From assembly GCA_016748015.1 (NCBI GenBank), contig JAAOMT010000512.1:1985598-2049597 (forward strand): a stretch of 64,000 nt of DNA. The letters run 5' to 3'. Shown here one piece after another: positions 44,797-57,422 of this stretch; position 1 is the first letter of the stretch; each line of letters starts with the position of its first letter. Position numbers and translations under genes: made by a program. This stretch comes from Geosiphon pyriformis (lineage: Eukaryota > Glomeromycota > Glomeromycetes > Archaeosporales > Geosiphonaceae). The notes below the pieces were generated by a model. It saw nothing but the letters and a program-made list of their open reading frames with translations, did no database searches and had not been told where the DNA came from.

Positions 44797-45502
44797 ATGG
44801 GAAAACCAACAGAAGAAGTTCGAGACCGCAAAAAAGCAAGTCATTCAAATATTGCACTTTCGTCAACTGACCACTACAACCCTGAACTAGATGATATCCC
44901 AGATATTGAAAAGTTTCGATTAGTTGAAGCTTCGGGTCTCTTCCCCAATTTAACTCCAGCACAGCGGAAAAAACTCGCATCTTCATCCAAAAAATCTTCC
45001 TCACAGGACGAGGAACAACAGTTTGGGCATGGTTTCCAAGCTATTCTATATACTATCCCTCTATGTTCGGTTTACTGTGTTATGGATATGCTTGTGCATA
45101 GACAGTTTAATGAAAATGTTACCTTTTGGCCTTTCTTCAATCGAGTTTTAAAAGCGGCGCCTAGTAAGTCTTAAATTTTTTATTATTGGGCTTTTTTTTT
45201 TTCGACAGTCACTAAAATTTTGGCGGGAAAACATAGTAATGTTAATTTTAGTTTATTATACCAATAAATACGCGGCAAAACCGTTGGTCCAATTTTTGAT
45301 GTTTTTGGGAGCCATAGGATGTGGTTGTTACTTGATTTGGATTATTAACAAAATTTCATATCTCGGGGTTATGCGACGTTGTCCGCCTTTGGCCAGTTTA
45401 TGGATCTATTTCGTTGTTCAAATGCGGCTGGCACCTGCCGTCGCGAGTTTGGTGACCGTGTTTATATACTTTTATTTTGGAGACCCAAATTTTAAGATAT
45501 AA
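44797..45502 (+). CDS. Small multi-pass membrane protein, DUF7719-like
   Basis: Two exons, 44797-45163 and 45252-45502, joining to 205 aa. The N-terminal ~70 residues are polar and charged, with a Lys/Ser-rich patch (KKLASSSKKSSSQDEEQ). The rest is hydrophobic with four likely membrane segments: around FQAILYTIPLCSVYCVMDML, VQFLMFLGAIGCGCYLIWI, LASLWIYFVVQMRLAPAVA and SLVTVFIYFYF. RCPPLASLW is a conserved-looking loop. The layout recalls the fungal DUF7719 family, of unknown function. Function is not known. It shares its promoter region with CPSF73. Confidence 0.75.
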
Positions 45503-46670
45503 ATCCCAATAAATATTTAAATGCCAATTGAATAGATTATTTCTAATTTTACTTGAAAGTTGATAATATTTTACGAAAATATTTGAAAATAAAAAAGGTT
45601 TAGACTATATATATTATTATAGAAATATAAAGTGAAATGTATCAATATTTGATTTTGGTTCCCGAAAGATTATTCACATTTTTTTTTTTTGGATTTAAAC
45701 AAATAAATTATTATTATTATTATTATTATTATTGTATAAAAAAAATTTTTTATTATTTTATAATTTCACATTTTTATTTTTAATAATTATATATTCCATT
45801 TTTAATTTTTTATATAAATTAAAACTAAAAAAGATATTTTCCTGGTTAAAATTGTTCAATTTGTATTTATTTTTATAATTAAGATAAATCTTAAATTTAT
45901 ATAAACTAAACATATTTCCTGAAATATTAACTCATTTCTTTACAATTATTATATTTTTAATTTATAAAAAAATCAAATTAATAACATTTAATAATAATCT
46001 TTAAAAAATATATAAATTTAAAAAATAAAGATATACAAATAATTTTAATATAAATTAATAATATAAATTTCATGTTACTGTTTTTTTTAAATATTAAAAT
46101 ATATTTCAATAATGTAAAATTTTAACTTGATTAATGATTTTAGTTGTAAAAGTTTTTATATTTTATTAATATTTAAAATTCAAATAAAAAATAATTAATT
46201 CAAAATAAATATAATATTTTTTTAATAATATTTTTTTTATTAATTGTAAAATGTGTTTAATTGTAATTTTTTACATTTTATATTAAAAAAATTAACAATA
46301 AAAATAACAATTGAAAAGTAATGAAATTATTATAAAGTAAAAATTTTTTGATTGGAAAAAATTGAAATTTCAAATTTTTATTATCATTTTGAAAGCCAAT
46401 TTTTGAATTCTGAATTGTGTCAATTATTCAACTGCAGCCTCAATTGAAAACCACATTTCGCGTTCAGGAGCACATTCCTTATTTGGTTAGCAGGCAAAAA
46501 TGATTTTTGCCTTTTATAGATATAAAAACTTCGAGAATAGTGGGAAAAAGTTTCCTGGAGACACTATTTTTCTTTAGTATTAAAAGGATTCTCGTCGCGA
46601 AACTTGAAGCTTAGAAAGTAAACCGCGTATTTAATAACTCAACTCACGCATAGAAAAACCCTAGAATACA
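45503..46670. other. AT-rich intergenic region
   Basis: An ATT microsatellite lies at about 45710-45734. The rest up to 46400 is A/T-rich and uninformative. 46430-46670 is more balanced and is the likely promoter and leader of Sec1. Confidence 0.35.
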
Positions 46671-49600
46671 ATGGTCGGTGTACATGAGATTCTAAAAAAA
46701 CGTGAGTTTTAGGTCTGGTCTTTATAGGCGAAACAATGCCATCATCAAACGTTTCCAAAGTTAATTATATATTGTATTGCTACATTTTTTAGGGCTCATC
46801 GATACTATACGGTCAGTTCAACCACCTGGCAAGTGGAAGGTGGTCGTAGTTGATGTCACGGCGCAAAAAATTTTGTTATCCGCGTGTAAAATGTATGATA
46901 TTTTGGAGGAGAACGTCACCCGTAAATATCTTATTGTTATTGCTTTGTTCTCCAGTGATGATTAGGACATTATTACAAAAAAATTTTAATAATGTGTTTT
47001 TTCGCACAGTCGTAGAAAATTTGGAAAAACAGCGCCAACCTTATCCACAGCTTGAAGCCGTTTATATCATTAGTCCAACATATGAATCAATCAATAAAGT
47101 TATCGAAGACTTTACAAAGTACAAGACTCCATTATATGCTCATGCCAATATATTTTTCACGTCAGGTAAGTGAAGATTTGTTAGATCGGCCGACCATTTT
47201 TGTTTATGATCTAATTTCCTCTTGATTACAAAAAATTAGCGATTGATAACAAATTATTTAATAAATTGAGTACTTCCCCCGCACAAGTATATATTAAAAA
47301 ATGCATGGAATTATACATTGATTTTCAAGGTATATAATTGTATTGTTTACTTATTTAATTTGGGTTTCATATTTACGGGTTTCTATATTACTTTAAATAG
47401 CGGTGGAAGCGCAAGTTTATTCTTTTGAATCACCCCAAAGTTTTTTCAAATTATATTCACCTGAAGAAGCTCCTAATTACGAAGAAGAGATAAGGAAGCT
47501 GGCAAAACAGGTTTGATTACCATCATTAATTATCTGTAGTTGTGTTTTCGCTTAATTCGCACACCAATCTCTTGTTTTGAACTAACAATTCAATATTTTA
47601 AATTGGTAGCTTCTTTCTTTATGTGCCTCCTTAGGAGAGAATCCTTTGATCCGATATCAGCGATCTCTTGAAGCCGAACACCCTACGAAGACATTACCAT
47701 ATAAAATAGCAATGTTACTTCAGAGTGAATTGGATCAATATGTGAAAGATAATACAGATTTTCCGGTGTGTAGCCAAATCTTCGTTTTAGAATAATTATC
47801 AGTATACATTCATTAAATACTCCCGCTGTTCCCATTAGCCCCAAGATAATCCACGTCCTCGTGGTGTGCTTTTTATTGTTGATCGAACACTTGATATGAA
47901 TGCTCCATTCACACACGAATTCACATACCAAGCAATGGCCAATGATTTGCTTCCAATCGAGAATGGGCAAAAGTACACATACAATTATACCGGTTCAGAT
48001 GATATACCCGCTACAAAAGAGGCGATATTGGATGAATCCGATAAAGTCTGGATTGATGTTCGCCATAGACATATGAAAGATTGTATCGAAAAGCTCATGA
48101 AAGATTTCAATGAGTTCATTAGTGAAAATGCTGGCTTTACTGACAAGTGAGACAAGGGTTTATGAATTAAAATTTGAACCAAATTAATTACTCTTCTTAA
48201 CCTATTTTATAACTAATTCGCTAAACTTAGTGAAAAAGCTGCAAATTTGAATGATATGAAAAAAATGTTGGCAAATTTGCCGCAATTTCAAAATATGAAA
48301 GAAAAGGTTAGTGATACTTTATTCGAATCATTTAGCCTCATCTTTTTTCATGTCATATGAAAGATTAATTCAAATTTTGTGTATACAGTTTTCGGTACAT
48401 TTAAATATTGCGCAAGAATGTATGGCGTTGTTTGAAAAGCAAAAATTAGAAAAAATTGCTTCTATTGAACAAAATTGTGCAACTGGACTTACCACTGAAG
48501 GTTATATTCCCAAGACCATAGTCGAGGACATGGTTCCATTGTTAGATGATCCTGTTGTTAGGTAACTTATAAGATATTTTCGTTTTAAACTTTTCGATCA
48601 AATTAAGAATCCATATTTATGATTATGATGTTTTGGAAAATTTAGCTCATACAATAAGATTCGAATGCTCTTGCTCTATATCCTGTATAAGAATGGTATT
48701 CTAGAAGAAGATAGGCGCAAACTTTTGTCTCACTCGGGAATTTCACTGGAAGAAAATGACGCTATTAATAATACAGGACTATTAGGAGTCAAATTAATAA
48801 GGGTTGGTTCCTATTCTTTTGAGTTTTCAAAGAATTTGTTTTCCCAATCATTTTATGAAATCCTAATTCTCAATCTTCAATTTTCAATACATAGTCACCC
48901 TTGGGTGGGGATAAGGGAAGAAAAAATAAACAAAAGCTGACACAGGAAAACCAGATTGACCTATCTCGATATGTTCCGACTTTGCGAACGGTATTGGAGG
49001 TAAAGTATAAATCTTGGGTTATCATTGAAAAATTCAATTTTTCTTGAACATTAAATAGTTGGTACATACATATCCTTTAGAGCCATGTCAATGGGACTAT
49101 AGATCACACCGCTTATCCATACACCAAGGACCCTTCAGCAGAAGTTGAAGCTGGTGGCAAGGCAGCACCCGCTCAGCCTGTTTCTCTTAGAAGGTCTGTT
49201 CATTAAAGCATTTTCAATTAAGCTAAAATATTATTATGGTCTCATTGACCTGGAAGTTTCTTATATATTAGCGCCAAACCAGCATGGTATAAAAAAGGCC
49301 AATCGGTATGTCACACAGCTTCTATACTTTATATATATATAATCAAGTTTAAGGTTTATTTTTATTCAGACGGAAAATCGAGCAAGCCGTATCATAGTAT
49401 TCGTTGCTGGAGGTGTAACGTATTCAGAATTACGTGTTGCTTATGAGCTTTCTCAAAAGCTTAATCGGGATGTGATAATTGGTATGTGCTCCAATTCAAA
49501 GAAATGGTTTTTGCTGAAAGTTTTCATGATTCACTCAAAGCTTTTAAACTTTGCGATAGGCTCTACTCATATAATTACTCCCCAAAGATTTATTGATGAC

Positions 49601-50071
49601 TTGAAGAACCTACGGAAACCTGCTGCTGCTCTCAATTCACAAGCATTTAATAACGCGCCACACCTACCCAATCCACCTATACCTCCAAGGCAAAATAATC
49701 CAGGGTATAACCCAGTGCCATCGACATTTGGTGGTTATAATCAACCACCACCACCACCACCACAAGAATACAATACACAAGGTGGATATGCACAGCAACA
49801 AAGCAATTACGGTTCACCGGGAGGTCACCAACCCTCAGGGGGCTACCAGCAACCAGGCGGCTATCAACAACAGGGCAGCTATCAACAACAGGGTGGTTAT
49901 CAACAACAGGGTGGCTATCAACAACAAGGCGGATATACACCACCACCCCAACAAGGCTATAACTCATTATCAGGAAATTATCAGCCCCCACCAACATCAA
50001 CATCATCAACATCATCAAACAAGTCAAAGACTGGTAAATTAGGGAAAGAATTTCAAAAGTTCTTCAAATGA
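46671..50071 (+). CDS. SEC1: Sec1 (Sec1/Munc18 family), exocytic SNARE regulator
   Basis: Fifteen exons join in frame to 753 aa: 46671-46701, 46793-46921, 47010-47165, 47240-47329, 47401-47510, 47610-47765, 47839-48146, 48231-48306, 48389-48561, 48646-48802, 48895-48999, 49081-49193, 49272-49305, 49370-49481, 49560-50071. SM-family marks: [18 protein letters not shown], the [10 protein letters not shown] strand, [20 protein letters not shown], the [13 protein letters not shown] block, and near the end [16 protein letters not shown] with [13 protein letters not shown]. Sec1 binds assembled exocytic SNAREs and promotes vesicle fusion at the plasma membrane, important at hyphal tips. The last exon adds about 150 residues rich in Pro, Gln, Gly and Tyr with repeated GGYQQQ units, ending in a basic FQKFFK. 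This tail is unusual for the family. Confidence 0.93.
49838..49940 (+). repeat. Coding minisatellite in the Sec1 tail
   Basis: A 24-base unit encoding about GGYQQQ(G/Q) is repeated around four to five times with few changes, for example GGCTATCAACAACAGGGC and GGTTATCAACAACAGGG. Length variation between strains or nuclei would change the Sec1 tail. Confidence 0.75.
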
Positions 50072-51632
50072 AGATTTTTCCTGTGATGGCATCAAAGCTA
50101 TTAATTTGTTGATTGTCAATTTTCTCACATTACAATCTCTTGTGTACAACCAAAATTTTGAAAATTAACCTATTTTTTTATTCAAATGGATCATAAATTA
50201 GAATACTTAGATTTTACATTCATCTTTCTTGGTTTTTTTGTTTTTACGTTGAATAATCTAAATGTTAATGTGCCAAAAAAATTTCAGGAAGAAAATGTGA
50301 TTATAATAAAAAGTTTATATATTTATATATTTATATATTTTGAACTTGACAAAAATAAAAGTTACAAATAAAAATGTTAAACATAATAATGATTTGTTTT
50401 TACGTAAAAATGGAATTAAAAAAAAAATGCAAAACAGCACCATTCGATTTTTCAATCATATATATATATAATTATTCAAAATACAAAAAAATCTTTTAAC
50501 GGAAAAAAGTACCATTAGGAACCATTAGATATTTCACAATTTGCAGATCTTTAAAGCCAAATTTAATTAGATTACTGTTTTCGACTGGAAAATATTTTCA
50601 TCCAAACCAAATTTTTCTCCTAATTATTTAACTACTTTAAATTTCTTTTTGAATTATTAAGTGTTTGTTACCTAAATTTTGTTAATCCGAAAGAGATGAA
50701 CCACTTGGGATCACCTGCGATCACTCGCGAAATGACAAACTCAAAAAACAATACAGTCAGAGAATAATAATGACAGATCTGCCATTCACCTGGAGAAATT
50801 AGCCGATTGAAGGAATCCAAAATGCACATTATTACGTTTCGCCTAATAATCAGTGATAATTGGTTTCCTCATTTCGAAAAAGTAAATGTTATAGGCGATC
50901 TAACTGCTAAACAGTCAAGCAAAGCGGAATCATCCGGTTTCCCCACAAGAATTAGTTGCATGAACTGTAAAACGTGGAAAGGAAAGACGCATATTAACGA
51001 ATTTGGTCTTTGAAATTTTTGGCCAAACACATTGATATGATTGGATTTCGATTCTTTTGAGAGATCCGTGATGCTTTCACTGGATCATCAACTCTTTATA
51101 ACCCCATTTGTAAAGTGAGGTTTCCTTTCTTCCCCCACGCGACTATCTTTCCTTCCTTCCTTCCTTCCTTCCTTCCTTCCTTCCTTCCTTTCTTCCTTTC
51201 TTCACATTTCTTGCCTGAAATACCCACGCGTGGGACTAAAGCCTTGCGTTGCCATATCCCTAGTATAGGCTATACCCAACAAATACTTTGAGCTTTCTTT
51301 TTTTCTCTGTTGGCATCCCATCCACAAACTTTCCGTACTCCTTTTTCACCTCTAATACTCCCCTTTCACTTAATATCTGTTTTCTTGTTTACACTTGGCG
51401 CTTTCCCTACATAGTTATACCCAGACATTATTATGTATTAAAAACGCCAAACGCCCTTTTTCCCCGACTTAACGTCACTATTTATCATTATCTGAACACC
51501 AAAAAAGATTTTGTACATATTCCCTGCCGTGTTCAAGATTTATATTTTACGTATTATTTCTTAATCACTTCTCAAATTTTCTTTCAGTGGAACTCTCGTT
51601 CACTTCCCTCTCGAGTTTCAAAGTTTTTATAT
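50072..51632. other. Intergenic region with TTCC microsatellite
   Basis: 50072-50690 is the Sec1 3' region and AT-rich spacer. 50690-51630 has balanced composition but no accepted gene. A (TTCC)n tract of about ten units lies at 51150-51200, then a pyrimidine-rich stretch that probably is the leader of the TBC gene. A short frame at 50807 with a C-x2-C pair was considered and not accepted. Confidence 0.4.
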
Positions 51633-53385
51633 ATGCTTAAAGTATCCTACGCGGCATATAATCCTATCAATAATAGGAAATCGTCCCATCAACGTGTTGT
51701 CGAGGAAGATATGTCAAGTCCTATAATTGAATTTCAAGACATCCTTAGCACTGAAGTTTATATTGATTTGGATCGGCTTCGCGAATCAGCTCGACATGGA
51801 ATTCCATCCGAAGTTCGTGGAGTAAGTTGTGAGATTAATTTATCTTGTATTAAAAAGCCAGATCGATAGGGTAAATCATGATTATTCGTGTTCTTTATTA
51901 TGTAAAATGGCATTTTGTGAACTAGATTATCCACTTCCCGCTATTCTTTTACTTGATTCAATACCTTCAACATTTTATACACATACATGACGGATCCTTT
52001 TTTACAGAAGTCTCAAAAAGAAAATTTCAGAGCTTTTGAATCCACCAACATCATATGATTATATGATCTTTTTAATCCTTTGAAATCTTCTTTCCCACTG
52101 CATACCTTTTTTATAAATCAAAAATTAATAAAAAAGGAAGTATGGATATACCTTCTAGGAGTGAATCCGGCAGATCGATGTATGGTTAAAAAATTTTCAT
52201 TACTCGGAGCATAGAATCCTTTTTGCTTTTTGATCTCTTTAGTAATTTTATTTTTCTACCAATTTTAAATAGCACAAGAATTAACTAGTCTGAAAACCAA
52301 ATATGAGGAATACTTGGCGATTGAGAAAGAAAATCTAGAGATGGCAAAACGCGTTCGCGGGGAAGTCGGACGTTACCAGCAAAAAATAAAAAACTTCCAA
52401 CCCAAAAATGATTACACCCACATCTTTGAGAACGTTATTAGCGCATATATGAGTCATAATCGCGAAATTGATTATTATCCGGCGCTAGTACATTTATGCG
52501 GTCCTTTCGTTTACTGCATGAAAAATGAGGCCGAGGTATATTATTGTTTCGAACGTCTTATGGGGATAATAGGTAGGCAGGAAATTAAGTTTATTTTCAA
52601 TTTATATTTGCAAGTTCAGCATCAAATAATTTTACATAAATATTCGAATTTTATCAATTCAAAGATGAATATTATTCCACCCATAATATCAACGAGCGCA
52701 TCGCCAATTTCATGACATTATTTAGAGCTGTCCTTCCCGATTTGTAACTATCCTCAACATCTTTCTAATCTCTTGTTCACCTTAAAAATCACAAATTTAC
52801 TTCTTTTGATCTTTAGGTATAATTATTTCGAAGAAGAGGAAGTTTATTTTAACGAATGGGCAACTTCTTGGTTACAGCATCTGTTGGCTAAAGAACTTCA
52901 CTTGGTTGATTTAATGCGTCTTTGGGGTAAATACAGCCGATATAGAACCCTTTGAAACTATATATTATCAACAAAAAGTGTTCAATATAACTAAAATATT
53001 ACTTTTAGACACATATTTCTCCATTCCTGACCCAATTGAATTTCATCCTTATATATGTCTAGGTGAGTAACCGCCTGTCTATAATTACAATAGCGTAAAT
53101 TAAATGAAGAATCCTTTAATTATTTCGCCTTTTGGCATTTTTTTAGCTGTGCTAAGCCAATGCAAAGAGAATCTCGAGGAGTTGGAACAATCCGAAATTA
53201 AGACGTTATTATTACGTTTACCTGTAATGGATATGGAACAGGTAGAAATTAAATAATTTATCTGCAAGGACGCATCAGCATTTAGTCATAGCCTAATTTA
53301 TTAAGCTTTCCTTGAACAGATTATCAATCAAGCCTTCAATATCAGGCATGAGATTTTAGAACGGCAAATATCCGATTCAATTTAG
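51633..53385 (+). CDS. TBC-domain protein lacking the catalytic fingers
   Basis: Eight exons join to 311 aa: 51633-51821, 52137-52179, 52273-52572, 52665-52743, 52817-52926, 53009-53062, 53147-53241, 53320-53385. The TBC fold is shown by ARHGIPSEVRGEVWIYLLGV, a helical AYMSHNREIDYYPALVHLC and CFERLMGII, then the late LHLVDLMRLWDTYFS and YICLAVLSQC. In active Rab GAPs an I-x-x-D-x-x-R motif supplies the arginine finger and Y-x-Q the glutamine finger. Here the corresponding places read VGRYQQKI and IDYYPAL. It may be a pseudo-GAP or a scaffold, as known for some small TBC proteins. The start ATG is the first in a good frame. ATG at 51712 is an alternative. Confidence 0.8.
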
Positions 53386-54241
53386 ACCTCAGTTTTTAGG
53401 TGAATATCTCAACCCTAAGCGATGGCAAATTAAAAGAAAAGATAATAGGAATGAATTCGTGCATGGAAGCTTATTGAGAAATAATTTTTCAGAAGACTCT
53501 TCAAAAATTGAAATGTGAATAGAGTTATATAGAAAGGCAAATCACCATATCACGTGAAAGGATCACTCAAATATTTTTTTATTTAGTTATAACGCCTTGT
53601 GGCGAAAAAGGAATAGAGCAATTTCTGGTTATAACCTGAAATCTGCAAATATGAATGGATTAATTTGCCCTGTTAAAGTAAAATAAACAACAGAAAAACT
53701 GGAATATCTATAGAGATGTGCCCTTGTATATATATTTGCTGGGTGAAAGCTTAGTATTTCGAATCATAAAATTAGAAGTATTAAAGATTAAGCCTACATT
53801 GGAGGCAAGTAATCGATGAGAAAAAAGGTCCAGAAACGATAAATTTTTTAAATCGAAAGGAATATACCAAGAAAATGGAGGCTTTAAGCTTTTTTCTCCA
53901 AATCAAAAATTCCCACTAGGGAAAAATAAGTTAATGACAGTTTCGAGAAAAATATTGCGTTAAAGCTTGATAAATCTCATTAAAATGGTCTTCCTATCAC
54001 TATATCTGTGCAAGCTAAGCCACGTTTACCATTGATATTTTTCATTCCTTTAGGTTAGGAGCTTTCTTTTCTCCGTGAACTGGGTCTTTAATTTTCTTAC
54101 AGAAGTGTTCTAAAGATTCCTTTATTTAAAGAGACTTCTGGACCAAAAATTTACCTTTTTATCTTTTTTGTGACTCCTAAGCAGAGAATTCCACCAGCAA
54201 GTTAGTGTGGTTACCTTCAAAAATAAACGCGTACATTCAAT
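53386..54241. other. Intergenic region, nothing recognised
   Basis: Balanced to AT-rich DNA without coding signal. It holds the 3' end of the TBC gene and the promoter of the rhomboid gene. Confidence 0.35.
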
Positions 54242-56073
54242 ATGGCCCAACGACATTCTGGGTGGAATTCTTTTTTCCACCAAAATAACGCAAACGACAC
54301 TTCATATAATCATAACGGTCCTGTTACTGGAACGATTCCTAACGGGGCTAATGGGTTAGATTCCTCTTCACAAAGAGTTTCATACTTTCGATTGCGTGAG
54401 GATCTCGGTTATGACTACGATGTCACGAACGATATACCTTTAAGCTCCCACGCGAAACATGTTAAAGACGTTGAACGTGGAGGAGGGTATCCTAATTCTA
54501 ATAATCCTTTCCAGAGTAATGAGGAACAAAATTCTTCCACACCGTATTGGATCCCTTCGAATACTCCTTCTCCACTTAATGGGGTTAGTCCTTTGCCCAG
54601 TGCACCACCTGCTTCAGATCTGAGAGCATACTATGATGATCATGATGAAGCTTCAGGTGCAGTCGCCTTTGCTCATGGTAACGGATTGCGTGCTCGACCT
54701 ACTCTTCTTGACACGGAGCCTGATGAAATTACTGAAATCTATGATGATAAACAGATTGGGGAGGAAAATGACGAAGCCTTAGCTCGTCGGTTGTATCGTG
54801 AGGAAAAGGAACAATTTTATCGATCACCACCTGGGGAAAATGAGACCTATAAAGGAGCTCAGGCAGGCTTTGGAAGTAGTGGGACTATTCCTTTAATTGA
54901 TCCCAAACTCCCAAAAGCCCTTTCTGACCCAAAAGTAATTCGTCAATTACAAAGAAGGCGAGCTTGGCGACCATGGTTCACATGGATTGTTTCTATCATT
55001 CAAATTATTGTTTTAATCTTGGAATTTGTTAATAATAATAAAAATACGGGAAGTTTGATCATGACAAATCCATTTAATCCTATGATCGGACCGTCTGCTG
55101 AGGTAGGTGAAATATTACACTCGTTGATTTTGTTCTTAAAGGGAGATTGTATGAAATCTAAATATTTTGGATCCGGTGATTTCTAATAGCTTTCATACTA
55201 TGATTATTTTTCAGACTCTCATTTTAATGGGGGCCAGATTTACCCCATGTATGCGTGAGATTCCTGGTACAAACACAAGTTTTGCATGCCAAAATTCTAC
55301 AGAACATTCAAATTGTACTTTGGAGGAATATTGTGGTCTCAATGGTTTTCACAGGAAAATTCCAGACCAATGGTATCGATTTATCGTACCGATTTTCCTT
55401 CATGGTGGATTGGTTCACATAGGATTTAACCTATTGTTCCAGCTTCAAACTGGAACTCAAGTTGAAAGGGATATTGGATTTCATCGATATAGTTTAATAT
55501 ATATGGCTAGCGGGATTTTTGGATTTATATTCGGCGGAAATTTTGCACCTGATGCACTTCGTAAGCACATACTTTCTTTTTTTATATCTTGGCAAAAAAA
55601 AAATTAAAAATCTTCAAAATTTTACATTTTCAGCTTCGACAGGAGCATCGGGTTCCCTTTTCGGAATTATTGGGATTTTATTGTTAGACTTGATTCAAAA
55701 TTGGAAACTTATTATAAATCCGTGCTGGGAGCTTACGAAAATGCTGTTAATGATTGGGGTCTCGTTTTTGCTGGGACTACTACCTGGTCTTGATAATTTT
55801 TCGCATATCGGAGGGTTTGTAATGGGTTTGATCACTGGGCTCGTCTTGATGCCTACTATCAACTTTTCGAAACTTCACAAACGTGCTACCTGGTTTTTCA
55901 GAATCGCTGCATTACCTATTGCGATTCTTTTATTCGTACTATTGATCAAGAATTTTTATTCGGGAAATCCTACCGAGAAATGCCCTTGGTGCAAGTATTT
56001 GAGTTGCCTCCCGGTTAATGGATGGTGTGACACAAACTTCACAAACTTCAAAAACATCACTAAATCCAATTGA
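54242..56073 (+). CDS. Rhomboid-family intramembrane serine protease
   Basis: Three exons, 54242-55102, 55215-55560 and 55634-56073, joining to 548 aa. The N-terminal ~240 residues are polar, rich in Asn, Ser and Pro, and cytosolic in character. A basic RQLQRRRAWRPW precedes the first membrane segment. The rhomboid core has WYRFIVPIFLHGGLVHIGFN (the H-G-x-x-H-x-x-x-N motif), then E-R-D-I-G, the GASGS catalytic serine (Ser408) and SHIGG with the catalytic His (His460). Both catalytic residues are present. A Cys-rich luminal loop lies between the first and second segments (TPCMREIPG to LEEYCGLNG). Another Cys-rich end follows (CPWCKYLSCLPVNGWC). Rhomboids cleave single-pass membrane proteins. 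The long N-terminus suggests a secretory-pathway type, not the mitochondrial one. Confidence 0.93.
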
Positions 56074-57422
56074 GTTTCATGGGGATATTTACAAATGCAC
56101 ACATCTGACATTCATAGACTGGGATGTGCATGGGTTGCCTAATTTTGGAGATGCGGTATTTTTGCTTTTCAAAATTAAGGCATTATACCCTCCAACCCAA
56201 AGAAAAATAATAGAAAAGTTGAAGTGTGGGGAAAAACATTATAAATTGATTGATGGTGTTAGGTCGGTATGTTTGTAATATTTCTAATCTTTGATTTACA
56301 CATAAACTGATTTATACACCATTGTATGTATTTCTAAGAAAAATCAAAACCTTTTTAAGGATGTTTAAAGAACTTCATTTTATTTATTTATTTATTTATT
56401 TACATTGTATTATACATCTATTACTTGTATGGGTCAACTATATTATTCTTCTATTAATTTCAAAACTATTATAATAGAAAATGCCTGTTTCAGACACCTG
56501 TTGTCGCGATGCACCGTAACTTTTTGATCAGGTACCTGATCATGATTTGATGATGATAGAACTCGGAGAAAGGGTGGCACAATCTGTATTTATCGGCAAC
56601 AAGGAAGATGATTTCAAATCATCTTTTACTAACTTGACAATCGTTTTTAATTTTTTGTGAAACTGATAAATGGTGCGTCTTAATATCATACCCGTTAAAT
56701 CGTTTCCAAATTTCGTCTATCCTCGGGTGCACAGAGTCTTTATCATATCTTATCTTGTGTTCAGTAAGACAAGGATGATCAATAAACACAATAAACCTTT
56801 GAATAAATTAAATCAAATCAGCGCCCTGTCGATAATCATTTTTATCGCGACAGGCTTTATCAATGACCATCGTCTTTTTTCTCCGCACTGGCAACTGAAA
56901 CCATTCCCAAACCACCAAATTTTGTCCTCAACGTTATAAATATCCGGAAAGATATAAAACCCCTTTAATTAATAGCGTCTTTTCGCTTTTTCGGTTACGT
57001 CCATCTTTTTTAAATAATTAACTTTCGGTTTGTGTCTCTTGTAAACGACGCACTTTTACAGCTTCGCTACCAGCTGTCCAATGTATCAGTTGCCTGCTTT
57101 AATATCAAAGTATACTAGACGGGCAACCATCAAGCGCTCTCTTGCCTTGTATCATATCGAAAGCCCAACATTTCTTTAAGCAAAAACGACAATAAGAAGC
57201 CTTAGAATATCGTTCAACTTCATATTACTATTAAGGTTTTCTATAACTAAAAAATTAAAGAAAACCCTCAAGTTTCCATAGCTTTCCAAACGCAACCACT
57301 GCTATTATCGAACCTTATTTTCACTAAAACTTCCTCTTACTACAAATTTATCAACTGCTCTCCTCTTTTAACCTAATTCATCGCAGTTAAATAATATCAT
57401 AGCCATTGCTTGCTTTGTGAGT
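56074..57422. promoter_or_regulatory. Upstream region of the GATA repressor gene
   Basis: No gene accepted. It carries a (TTTA)n tract near 56378-56402 and a perfect 18-bp palindrome at 56525-56542. It also has GATA-type words: TGATAA at about 56664, and TTATCATATCTTATC at about 56740-56754, which holds TGATAA and AGATAA on the minus strand. Since the downstream gene encodes a GATA factor whose relatives bind A/T-GATAA, autoregulation is possible but not shown. Confidence 0.45.
56525..56542. other. Perfect 18-bp palindrome
   Basis: TGATCAGGTACCTGATCA reads the same on both strands, with centre GGTACC. It lies 880 bp upstream of the GATA factor start and about 450 bp after the rhomboid stop. 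Function unknown; a dimeric factor site is one possibility. Confidence 0.6.

Noticed and set aside
50807-51013. Open frame of 68 aa with CMNCKTWKGKTHINEF, a possible zinc-binding exon
   Set aside because: The C-x2-C pair is suggestive, but I found no flanking exons with fitting phase and no recognisable family, so it is not called as a gene.
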